Assembly (NCBI GenBank): GCA_963802205.1
Contig: CAWDHW010000032.1
Span: 124,001-188,000 of the forward strand
DNA length: 64,000 nt
DNA from: DYRB01 sp963802205
Lineage (GTDB): Bacteria; Pseudomonadota; Gammaproteobacteria; Chromatiales; Chromatiaceae
Reading direction: 5' to 3'
Numbering within the stretch: position 1 is the stretch's first letter; the number at the start of each line of letters is the position of its first letter. A model generated the notes under the pieces. The model saw nothing but the letters and a program-made list of their open reading frames with translations. It was not told where the DNA came from and ran no database searches. Below are positions 18,289 through 26,178 of this stretch, piece by piece. Both the position numbers and the translations under genes were made by a program.

Positions 18289-18313
18289 GCCGGCTATCAC
18301 GGTGATAGCCGGC
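18289..18313. repeat. Perfect 12-bp-arm palindrome
   Basis: GCCGGCTATCAC at 18289-18300 is followed by one G and then its exact reverse complement. It lies in the 334-base space upstream of the ABC transporter gene, about 83 bases before its start. No T-run follows, so it does not look like a terminator; an operator or cruciform is possible. Confidence 0.7.
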
Positions 18314-18395
18314 CCGCGGCTATACTCGCGCGATCCAGGCGCCGACCACCACCGGCGTCGCACCCAGAATAACCAGAGGCCACCGGCAGCCGCCC

Positions 18396-20159
18396 ATGAC
18401 CGCCCTGAGAGTCCCCATCAGCCGGGCAACCTGGCAGCGCTTCGTCGATATGCTCAAGGACATCGCCGCCGATCCTGCGGTCAACCGGCGGGCGATCTGG
18501 ATGTTCCTCGGGCTCATCAGCCTGTTGGTGATGGTCAATGGCCTGAACGTGGTCAACAGCTATGTCGGCCGCGACTTCATGACCTCGGTGGAGCGGCGCG
18601 ACCTGGATGCTTTCTGGTTCCAGGCCGCACTCTACGTGGGGGTCTTTGGTATCTCGACCCTGGTAGCGGTGTTCTACCGCTTTCTGGAGGAGCGGCTCGG
18701 ACTCCTCTGGCGCAAGTGGCTGACCCAGCGGGCACTGGAACATTACTTGGGGGAGCGCACCTACTTCCGCCTATACCAGGCCGGGGACGTCCCCAATCCG
18801 GATCAGCGCATCTCCGAGGACATCCGCGCCCTGACCGCCACCACCCTGTCCTTCGTCCTGCTGTTCCTCAATGCCGCCTTTACCGTGGTCGCCTTCTCCG
18901 GGGTCCTGTGGACCATCAGCCCGCAGCTCTTCGTGGTGGCGGTGGCCTATGCCGCCTTGGGCTCGGCGGTCACCGTCATCATCGGGCGACGCCTGGTCCC
19001 GCTGAACTACGACCAGCTCGACCGGGAGGCCAACTTCCGCTCCCGCCTCGTGCATGTGCGGGAGAACGCCGAGTCCATCGCCCTGCAACGCCGCGAGGGG
19101 CGCCTCAAGGGCGGGCTGATGGTCCGCCTGGACGCATTGACGGAGAACTTCTGCCGCATCATCGCGGTAAACCGCAACCTGGGCTTTTTCACCACCGGCT
19201 ACAACTACATGATCCAGATCATTCCGGCCCTGGTGGTGGCCCCCCTGTTCATCGCCGGCAAGGCCGAGTTCGGGGTTATCACACAGTCGGCGATGGCCTT
19301 TGGGCACCTGCTCGGGGCCTTCTCCATCATCGTCACCCAGTTCCAGTCCATCTCCAATTACACGGCGGTGATCGCTCGCCTCTCGGCGTTGCGCGAGGCC
19401 ATGGACCACGCCCGTACACCCAATGCGCCCAGCATTCACATCTGCACCATCTGCGCCCAGGTCGCCTACGAGCACCTTACCCTCACCTCGCCGCGCACCG
19501 GGCGGACACTGGTCAAGGATCTCACCCTGGCGGTGCCGATGGGTACCAATGTGTTGATCCGCTCCGCAGACGACGCGGCGAAACACGCCCTGTTCCGTGC
19601 CACTGCGGACCTGTGGGAGTCCGGCGAGGGGCGTATTCTGCGGCCTGGGCACGACGACCTCTTGTTCCTCCCGGAGCGCCCCTACCTGCCCCCGGGGACG
19701 CTCCGCGACGGCCTGCTGCGCACCGAGCAGCGCGTCCCGGCGGACGACGCACGCATCCATCAGACCCTGCACGATTTGGGACTGGGGGCGGCCCTTGAGC
19801 GGGCCGGTGGGCTCGACCGCGAGCACAAGTGGGCGGATCTCCTGTCCCTGACCGAACAGCAGCTACTGGCCTTCTCCCGAGTGGTCTTGGCCACGCCGGA
19901 GTTTGTCTTCCTCGACCACCCCACTCGTGCACTGAATCCGGAACAGGTCGGCGAACTTCTGCGCAAGCTCCGCGGCCACATGATCACCTATCTGACCCTG
20001 GGGGACGCCGAGGAGGACGAGGGGTCCTACGATCTGATCGTGGACATCGCCGGGGATGGTACCTGGACCGCCCAGCGGCGAGGCGCTGCCGACCCGGACA
20101 AAGCCGTGGCCCCCCCGCTGGACTCTCCTGGCCTAGACCTAGGTCGGACCCTATCCTGA
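18396..20159 (+). CDS. SbmA/YddA-type ABC half-transporter with degenerate nucleotide-binding domain
   Basis: The 587-residue protein has an ABC_membrane_2-type N-terminal half (about 20-340; VNGLNVVNSYVGRDFMTSVE, FRLYQAGDVPNPDQRISEDI, YNYMIQIIPALVVAPLFIAGK). The C-terminal half aligns by eye with the family ATPase but every catalytic motif is altered. Residues 388-397 read IRSADDAAKH where GPSGSGKS is expected. The Q-loop reads LPERPY, the signature LSLTEQQ, the Walker B segment FVFLDHPT lacks its glutamate, and D537 replaces the switch histidine. The frame is fully open. The family moves peptides, fatty acids or cobalamin; here ATP hydrolysis looks unlikely, so this may be a pseudo-ATPase partner. 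Confidence 0.85.
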   Translation: MTALRVPISRATWQRFVDMLKDIAADPAVNRRAIWMFLGLISLLVMVNGLNVVNSYVGRDFMTSVERRDLDAFWFQAALYVGVFGISTLVAVFYRFLEERLGLLWRKWLTQRALEHYLGERTYFRLYQAGDVPNPDQRISEDIRALTATTLSFVLLFLNAAFTVVAFSGVLWTISPQLFVVAVAYAALGSAVTVIIGRRLVPLNYDQLDREANFRSRLVHVRENAESIALQRREGRLKGGLMVRLDALTENFCRIIAVNRNLGFFTTGYNYMIQIIPALVVAPLFIAGKAEFGVITQSAMAFGHLLGAFSIIVTQFQSISNYTAVIARLSALREAMDHARTPNAPSIHICTICAQVAYEHLTLTSPRTGRTLVKDLTLAVPMGTNVLIRSADDAAKHALFRATADLWESGEGRILRPGHDDLLFLPERPYLPPGTLRDGLLRTEQRVPADDARIHQTLHDLGLGAALERAGGLDREHKWADLLSLTEQQLLAFSRVVLATPEFVFLDHPTRALNPEQVGELLRKLRGHMITYLTLGDAEEDEGSYDLIVDIAGDGTWTAQRRGAADPDKAVAPPLDSPGLDLGRTLS

Positions 20160-20169
20160 CGGCGCCCTT

Positions 20170-21525
20170 ATGACCAGCAGCACCTTCCCTGACGACTTCC
20201 TGTGGGGGGCCGCAACCTCCGCCTACCAGATCGAGGGTTCGCCCCTGGCGGATGGGGCCGGTCCCAGCATCTGGCATGCCTTTTCCCATACGCCGGGTCG
20301 CATCATGGACGGGGGGACCGGCGACACCGCCTGCGACCACTACCGGCGTTACCCCGAGGACATCGCACTGATGGCCGATCTGGGGCTTAACGCCTACCGC
20401 TTCAGCATCAACTGGGGCCGGGTCTTCCCCGAGGGAACCGGTCGCCCGAATCCCAGAGGGCTCGACTTCTATCGCCGCCTGGTGGACACGCTTGTGGCCC
20501 GCGGCATCCAGCCCATGGCCACCCTCTACCACTGGGACCTGCCGCTCGCCTTGGAGCAGCGTGGCGGCTGGCGCAACCGCGACTCGGCCAGTTGGTTTGG
20601 GGACTATGCCCACGCCGTCTTCCGTGCCCTGGACGACCGCGTCCCCTGGTGGGCGACCCTCAACGAGCCCTGGGTGGTGGCAGTGGGCGGCCACCTGAAC
20701 GGTGACCTTGCACCCGGCCACCGGGACCCGGCGGAGGCGGCCCTGGTCGGTCACCAATTGCTGCGCGCCCATGGCCGGGCCGTCCAGGCGTACCGGGCCG
20801 ATGGGCACCACCAAGTCGGGTTGGTGGTTAACCTGGAGCCACAGTACCCGGCCGGCGACGGTGAGGCGGACTTGGCCGCAGCGGAACGCCGCGACGCCTT
20901 CATCAACCGCTGGTTCCTCGACCCCGCCCTGCTCGGGCACTACCCCAAGGCACTGGTGGAGGGCTTCGGCCCCGCCTGGCCGAGGGACAGCGACGCGGAT
21001 CTGGCCCAGATCCGCCAGCCCATCGACTTTGTGGGGGTCAACTACTACTCCCGCGGGGTGGTGCGGCCAGACCCGGAAGACATCCCCGCTCGTGCGGCCC
21101 GGGTCCGGCAGGAAGGGCGCCCCCACACCGCCATGGACTGGGAGGTATATCCACAGGGCCTCACGGACACCCTGGTCGCGGTGAAGGACCGCTACGCGAA
21201 TCCACCCATCTATATCACCGAGAACGGCGCCGCCTTCGACGACCCGCCTCCGGTGGCCGGGCAGGTTGCGGACCCGTTGCGGGTCGCGTATCTCCGCGAT
21301 CATCTGGTCGCGGCCCGCCGGGCATTGGAACTGGGGGTGAACTTGCGGGGTTACTTCGCCTGGTCCCTGCTCGACAACTTCGAGTGGGCCTACGGCTATA
21401 CCAAGCGCTTCGGCCTGGTGCAGGTGGACTATAAGACCCAGGCCCGCACCCCCAAGGCCAGCGCACGGCTCTATTCGGAGGTCATCCGCAGCCGGGGGGC
21501 AGCACTTGGGGTGGGGGACGTATGA
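20170..21525 (+). CDS. Family 1 beta-glucosidase
   Basis: The 451-residue GH1 enzyme hydrolyses beta-glucosides. It starts FPDDFLWGAATSAYQIEG, the family signature. The acid/base is Glu166 in TLNEPW and the nucleophile is Glu351 in YITENG. YRFSINWGRVFPEG and WSLLDNFEWAYGYTKRFGL complete the active site. It begins only ten bases after the ABC gene stop and is likely co-transcribed. No signal peptide is present, so it acts in the cytoplasm. Confidence 0.95.
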   Translation: MTSSTFPDDFLWGAATSAYQIEGSPLADGAGPSIWHAFSHTPGRIMDGGTGDTACDHYRRYPEDIALMADLGLNAYRFSINWGRVFPEGTGRPNPRGLDFYRRLVDTLVARGIQPMATLYHWDLPLALEQRGGWRNRDSASWFGDYAHAVFRALDDRVPWWATLNEPWVVAVGGHLNGDLAPGHRDPAEAALVGHQLLRAHGRAVQAYRADGHHQVGLVVNLEPQYPAGDGEADLAAAERRDAFINRWFLDPALLGHYPKALVEGFGPAWPRDSDADLAQIRQPIDFVGVNYYSRGVVRPDPEDIPARAARVRQEGRPHTAMDWEVYPQGLTDTLVAVKDRYANPPIYITENGAAFDDPPPVAGQVADPLRVAYLRDHLVAARRALELGVNLRGYFAWSLLDNFEWAYGYTKRFGLVQVDYKTQARTPKASARLYSEVIRSRGAALGVGDV

Positions 21526-21553
21526 ACGATGCCCAACGGCCTCCGGTCAGGCA

Positions 21554-23899
21554 TCAGAACTTTATGTTGACACCGGCATAGATGGAACGGCCGGGCCCTG
21601 GCACCGGGGTGCCCCACTGGGGTTCGTTGGGCAGGGGCGGAATGGTCATGGTCGTGCCCTGGCCGACATAGGCCCCACCCAGGGGCAGGTCATAGAACGT
21701 GTCGAGCAGATTTTCGATGCCGATCTCCAGGCTCCAGGACTTCTTCTCATAGCGGCTGCGCAGATTGGCGAGCGCATAGGCGGAGGTTTGCATTTCGTTT
21801 CGCACCTGCGAGATATCGTCCTTGGCGGCCACGAAGACGCCTTCCAGGGTATTGTGCCAGGGGCCGACGTCTTGTTTGAGCGACAGTGTGGCGTTCGGCG
21901 GCATGATGTTGTAGAGGTTGTCGCCGGTATCCTTGTTTTCGCCCCTGGTATAGCTCGCTACCACCTTGGCCGTGAAATCGCCGTAGCGGGTGCCCCTCGC
22001 CACCAGGTAGTGAGCGGAGAGGTCCAGGCCATAGATCTGGGCGGATTGGTTGAAATACTTGAGCACGGTGAAGTTATCGACCACCGGCACAATGCGGGGC
22101 GCGTTCTTTGTGGAGTCCCATTGCACCGCGTCGATATAGTCCTGCACATAGGTATAGTAAGGCGTCACCCTGACGCCCCATTGCTCCTTGGCGGCATCGT
22201 GCCAGTCGGCGGTGAGGCTTAAGGTCCCGGCGACCTCCGGTTGCAGATCGAGGTTGCCAACATAGCCGTTGCCGTCGCCGACGAAGTTGTTCATGAAGGC
22301 CGCCATCTGCCAGGTGGACCAGGTATAGCGCTCATACAGATTGGGCGAGCGGGTCTTCTGCCCCAGGCCGAGCTCGTAGGTCTGGGTGGCCCCGGGCGTG
22401 AACCGGGCGAGCCAGGACAGGTCCCAGTTGTAATCGGTCTTACCCCGGTCCTGGGCATTGAAGAGCGCGGCATCCCGGGTCTGGTTGCCCATGGTCGCGG
22501 GACCAACCGCGCTGGTCGGATAGTTGGCTTGGTTGTAGCCATGCACCGGACCCGCGTCCATGTCTACGTTCTCGAACCGCAGGCCAAGGATGTGCGTCCA
22601 GCGGTCCTTACGGATCTCCCACTCGCCGAAGACAGCGATGCGGTCGCGCTGGCCATCGTTGATATTCCAGAAGGTGTAGGGCCACATGCCCGCGCCGGAT
22701 GGGTCCCACCAATCGTCCAGGCGATAGTTCTGGTATTCGCCGCCCACGCGCAACAGATCTCCCGTGGCGAGTGGGATGTCGGCGCTAAGGGTGAGTCCCG
22801 CGTTCTTACCGTCTGTGTCCATCGGCATGCCGGCGGCGCAACCGACCATCTGGCCTTTGACCAGACGCACGCCGGAGATCGGCGAGCAGGGCGAGCCGTT
22901 GATGGCGATGTCCCCACCTGAGCCGGTCGGCGGTTTCCCGGGGCCGTACCAATACCGCTTGTCGTCGCCGAAATCCATCTGGTGCTGGGTGTGCTCGTAA
23001 TAGGCCCGCGCCTTCAGCGTGCCCCAGCCCTGGTTGCCGCTATAGCCCAGGTTGAACTGGTCACTCAGATTGTCCGTCATATCCATCCGCTGGTTCGGAT
23101 AGTTCTCGAAGGGGATGTGTTGGCGGCCATAGGTAAAGTCCACCAGACTGCCGCCGTTCGTCCAAGCGAATTTTACGGACTGGTTGATGGCTTCATAGGC
23201 GGTGGAGCCCACCTCATCCAACGGCAGCGTGTGGCCCGCCCGACCTGTGAAGTTGTAGTCCTTGAAATCCCCGCCGGCCTTGTAGTTATCGGACTGGGCG
23301 TAGGCGCCCGTGTAATTGAGGCTTAAGTTCTCGGTCGCATAGGTCCCGGAGAGATTCCCGCCCCAGCTATCGCCATTGCTGCGATAGAATGCGCCGGCCT
23401 CCCCCTTCTTGAGGTGCTCGCCGGGGTTGGCGAAGGCGGGGGCTGCGGATTGCACCACGATGCTGCCGCCAATGCTGTCGCCGCCCACGCTCACCGGGGT
23501 GACACCGGAATAGACCTGTACCTTCTCCACGGCCGTGGGGTCGATGAAGGACAGCGGCGAATTCATGTGGTTGGGGCAGGCGGCAACCAGGTCCATGCCA
23601 TCCACCTTTGTGCGCAGGCGATCATCCGCCAGGCCACGGATGACTGGCAGGCTGGACACCCCTCCGGCACCATAGGCGCTCACGCCGGGAATATCGGCGA
23701 GCAGGCTGGCGGTGTCGCTGGTGCGGGCGCGCTTGGGGGCAATCTCGGCGTCGTTCAGGGTATAAGACCCGGACGCAAGCGGGACATCCCGGGGGGCAGT
23801 AACGAGAACTTCCCCAAGGATGGAGACATCATCGGCCCCCAGGCCCTGCCCTGCGTAGAGGGCCAGGACTGCGGCAAGGGGCTTGAGACGGGATGGCAT
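21554..23899 (-). CDS. TonB-dependent copper receptor, OprC/NosA-like
   Basis: This 781-residue outer-membrane receptor starts with a signal peptide (MPSRLKPLAAVLALYAGQGLGA), then a plug domain (about 40-155; SLPVIRGLADDRLRTKVDGM) and a 22-strand-type barrel ending in the aromatic-terminated YAGVNIKF. The plug carries C108-P-N-H-M112 and the barrel H306-Q-M308. These match the CxxxM and HxM copper ligands known in OprC. The ATG at 23917 is an alternative start six codons upstream. It is convergent with the beta-glucosidase gene and stands alone. No copper-responsive operator was recognised upstream. Confidence 0.88.
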   Translation of the reverse strand: MPSRLKPLAAVLALYAGQGLGADDVSILGEVLVTAPRDVPLASGSYTLNDAEIAPKRARTSDTASLLADIPGVSAYGAGGVSSLPVIRGLADDRLRTKVDGMDLVAACPNHMNSPLSFIDPTAVEKVQVYSGVTPVSVGGDSIGGSIVVQSAAPAFANPGEHLKKGEAGAFYRSNGDSWGGNLSGTYATENLSLNYTGAYAQSDNYKAGGDFKDYNFTGRAGHTLPLDEVGSTAYEAINQSVKFAWTNGGSLVDFTYGRQHIPFENYPNQRMDMTDNLSDQFNLGYSGNQGWGTLKARAYYEHTQHQMDFGDDKRYWYGPGKPPTGSGGDIAINGSPCSPISGVRLVKGQMVGCAAGMPMDTDGKNAGLTLSADIPLATGDLLRVGGEYQNYRLDDWWDPSGAGMWPYTFWNINDGQRDRIAVFGEWEIRKDRWTHILGLRFENVDMDAGPVHGYNQANYPTSAVGPATMGNQTRDAALFNAQDRGKTDYNWDLSWLARFTPGATQTYELGLGQKTRSPNLYERYTWSTWQMAAFMNNFVGDGNGYVGNLDLQPEVAGTLSLTADWHDAAKEQWGVRVTPYYTYVQDYIDAVQWDSTKNAPRIVPVVDNFTVLKYFNQSAQIYGLDLSAHYLVARGTRYGDFTAKVVASYTRGENKDTGDNLYNIMPPNATLSLKQDVGPWHNTLEGVFVAAKDDISQVRNEMQTSAYALANLRSRYEKKSWSLEIGIENLLDTFYDLPLGGAYVGQGTTMTIPPLPNEPQWGTPVPGPGRSIYAGVNIKF

Positions 23900-24371
23900 G
23901 TGTGCGTACTCCGGCATGCAATAAGGCGATTACCCGACGGGCCGACCCTGGGGACGGGCCGCCGCGGCGAAGGGACTCCGGGACTGAACTCAAGCATGGG
24001 GGCGACGAAGGGCAGCGGCATTCCGGCGTCGCGATCCGCCGTGATCGGCGGACCCAATGCCGTTGTGTTACCGCCGCAATTTATCCACATGTGCCAAGTC
24101 ACCAGAGCCGCCACAGGCTACCGGTAAGGCGGCCGCCATTGGAGCAATCTGCGGATTCGTTGATGCGGGCTAGGCGGACCTGGGGGATATGCCGCAGACG
24201 CCAGGGGATTCGCCCCAGGGCCCAGCGATGGTGGGGGATGACGGGGCGGGAGGGCATTCGTCTCTACGGGCCAAACGAAGGCCCAGATGACGCGGCTTTC
24301 GGCTGGGAGATCCAAGGCACTCTTGTCCAAGGGGAAACAGATCGCGGGGCCAACAGCTAAGGCAGGTAGAG
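23900..24371. other. Non-coding stretch upstream of the copper receptor gene
   Basis: No convincing gene is seen in this interval of about 470 bases. It contains the palindrome CCGCCGTGATCGGCGG near 24037-24052 and a short AT-richer part (ATTTATCCACATGTGCCAAG) near 24079-24098 that could hold the receptor promoter. Only weak support exists for any particular element. Confidence 0.4.
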
Positions 24372-24534
24372 CCTTTTGAAGGCGCTGTCTGCGTTGGGTG
24401 TAGGTCGGACTTTAGTCCGACCGGGCATCGCAGTATCCACCGAACACCACCGTCGGGCTGAAGCCCGACCTACACCTCCGGGGCGGCCTGCGGCGCAAGG
24501 GCCCAACACCAAACGCAGACAGAACCCTTTTGAA
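24372..24534. mobile_element. MITE-like 145-bp inverted-repeat element (copy 2)
   Basis: The element spans 24381-24525, exactly as long as the copy at 4419-4563. Its termini CTGTCTGCGTT are shared, the left continuing GGGTGT and the right being imperfect. Direct repeats CCTTTTGAA at 24372-24380 and 24526-24534 flank it. The internal hairpin GTAGGTCGGACTTTAGTCCGAC differs by one transition from copy 1, and the second hairpin GTCGGGCTGAAGCCCGAC is the same. It inserted downstream of the hypothetical gene at 24555. Confidence 0.85.
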
Positions 24535-24554
24535 GAGGGGCTGGGCCAGTGTGG

Positions 24555-25442
24555 CTAGGCAGCCTGCCAAACCAGGCGGACCGAGTAGGCGCGGCGGGTC
24601 GTGCGCAGGGCATCTTCCAGCTCCTGGATGTCCGTATCGATCAACTCCTTGATACCCCGCTTGTCCTCGGCCTGGGCGAGCAGGTCGTCGCGCCGGCGGC
24701 CCAACTCGGCGATCTCCAGGCGCGCCCGCCGGTCCGCCAGGGATACCACCCGGACGCCCATCGCAGCGACCCCGAGGGCAGCGGTCCGGCGTTCCATCTC
24801 CCTGGTCAGCCCGGCGGCCTCATCCGCGAGGGCTGCGATGGCGTGGGCCAGGTCGCGCTGGATGGCGAAGAGGTTGCTGGCCCCGGACTCGATCCACTCC
24901 TCGATGCGGTAGAACTCGCCATCATCCAGGCGGCGCTTGGCCGCGACCCCATCGGAGATGGACGCGATGGCCCTATAGATGGCCTTCCAGCCGCTGCGTC
25001 GATCGAAGAAGAGCCGCCCCATGTAGGTCAGAAGCTGACCGAAGGCCGCCTCATAGTCGCAGGTCGGGCAGGCGCGACTCAGGGCCGCGACGACTGCGGC
25101 ATAGCTTGGGGCCGATGTCGCCAGCGCTAACTGGTCAGATGGTGCCGTCCCACTGGCAAAGATTGCGACCAGGCGGGCGAGCAGGTCTTGATATTCGGAC
25201 CCGCCCAGGGTCAAGCGATTCGAGGCGATCAGGTCCCCAAGCTCTCGCAGGGTCAGGCGTACCGAGCGGTGATCGATTTCCCCGTCTGGCTCGTGCAACT
25301 GGTCGTCCAAGTGGACAAGGCAATCGTCCAGGACACGGCGGCAGGAGTCCGGTACGCCGAGGGAGCGGCATTCGGCCAGGATGGCCGGGAAGCCACCCAA
25401 CGGCAGTGGATCGCGTGCGGTCGCTAAACGGACATCGGGCAT
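24555..25442 (-). CDS. Hypothetical protein with C-terminal coiled coil
   Basis: This 295-residue soluble protein begins MPDVRLATARDPLPLGGFPAIL. A helical N-terminal two-thirds includes a pair of cysteines in SRACPTCDYEAAF and LTYMGRLFFDRRSGWKAIYRAI. A strongly charged C-terminal segment (RRARLEIAELGRRRDDLLAQAE onward) has coiled-coil character. There is no recognised family and no membrane segment. It is preceded by an unusually AT-rich promoter-like stretch and followed by the second inverted-repeat element. It may be involved in protein-protein assembly, but nothing specific can be claimed. Confidence 0.65.
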   Translation of the reverse strand: MPDVRLATARDPLPLGGFPAILAECRSLGVPDSCRRVLDDCLVHLDDQLHEPDGEIDHRSVRLTLRELGDLIASNRLTLGGSEYQDLLARLVAIFASGTAPSDQLALATSAPSYAAVVAALSRACPTCDYEAAFGQLLTYMGRLFFDRRSGWKAIYRAIASISDGVAAKRRLDDGEFYRIEEWIESGASNLFAIQRDLAHAIAALADEAAGLTREMERRTAALGVAAMGVRVVSLADRRARLEIAELGRRRDDLLAQAEDKRGIKELIDTDIQELEDALRTTRRAYSVRLVWQAA

Positions 25443-25497
25443 TTGGGGGTCACCCCGGCGGTGCGGCGGCAGGCATGCTGCCAATCCGGCTGCCTGT

Positions 25498-25530
25498 TAG
25501 AATATAATTTTTATCTAATATACAGCTCGG
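25498..25530 (-). promoter_or_regulatory. AT-rich promoter-like island
   Basis: A stretch of about 30 bases composed mostly of A and T stands out in GC-rich DNA. On the minus strand it reads TATATTAGATAAAAATTATA, offering several -10-like hexamers 60-80 bases upstream of the ATG at 25442. The exact promoter cannot be fixed. Confidence 0.45.
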
Positions 25531-25541
25531 CACAAGGTCGG

Positions 25542-25733
25542 TCAACACCAGGCGGACGGCAGCCGGCGCAGTTGGCCCGCCAGGCGTTCGTGGGAGTGGG
25601 GATCGCCAAAGTACCCCGCCAGGGTAGGAAAGGCGCGCCATTCGTCCTCGCAGAATTGCGCGATCTCGGTAGTCTCCGCATGCCATGATGGACCCGGGTT
25701 GGTCCCGGATAGCTGACAAGCCGGTGTCGAGCG
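25542..25733 (-). pseudogene. Gene remnant, 63 codons without a start
   Basis: An open frame ending at 25542 reads WHAETTEIAQFCEDEWRAF and AGYFGDPHSHERLAGQLRRL, a protein-like composition unlike shadow frames. It has no start codon; a stop precedes it at 25734-25736. It may be the C-terminal remnant of a deleted gene. The family is not recognised. Confidence 0.3.
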
Positions 25734-25908
25734 TCAGGAATCTGCCCCTGCACCGACCAATCGCTGCCAGACATGCCCCAGGCCAGCGCCTACCCGGCTC
25801 TGTGGGCTTCTGGTTCGCCTGGTTTGCGTTCCACCCTGACACGGATGTCTTCAATGCCAAGCGCCCGGGCACCCGGCCCTGAATTCCTGACCGGAAGGAA
25901 GAACCGCC

Positions 25909-26178
25909 ATGCATGACATCCTGTCCCTCCCGAGCGCCACGGGTTTCCCCGCCCCGCGTCGCAAGCGGCTGATGGGCTTGCAGGTCAACTTGGGCTACCG
26001 CTGCAACTGGCATTGCGTGCATTGTCAGGTGAACGCCGGTCCAAGACCCACGGAGCATAGGGACGATGCGAACATCGAGCGGAGCCCCGTAGACAGGCAG
26101 CCCGCCACGGGGGTGTTCGGGCGCGGATCGAGCCGCGGCGGGGCCTTGGCCGAAGACCTCGCGGAGCGTGCGGCATGA
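25909..26178 (+). pseudogene. arsS: Truncated arsenosugar-biosynthesis radical SAM protein (ArsS) 5' fragment
   Basis: The first about 45 residues match the start of ArsS-type radical SAM proteins. They read MHDILSLPSATGFPAPRRKR, then LMGLQVNLGYRCNWHCVHCQ with the CxxxCxxC cluster-binding cysteines, then VNAGPRPTEH. After that the frame runs into unrelated sequence and stops at 26178, overlapping the ATG of the next gene. Full ArsS is about 320 residues, so about 85 percent is missing, consistent with an internal deletion. The adjacent FAD-oxidoreductase fusion is a usual neighbour of arsS, which supports the identification. Confidence 0.75.

Noticed and set aside
18396..20159. Degenerate ABC motifs explained by a frameshift.
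   Set aside because: The surrounding residues on both sides of every motif stay in the family register in one frame, so substitutions, not indels, account for the loss.
19984..21303. A 439-codon minus-strand frame.
   Set aside because: It is antisense to the intact GH1 gene and shows no domain.
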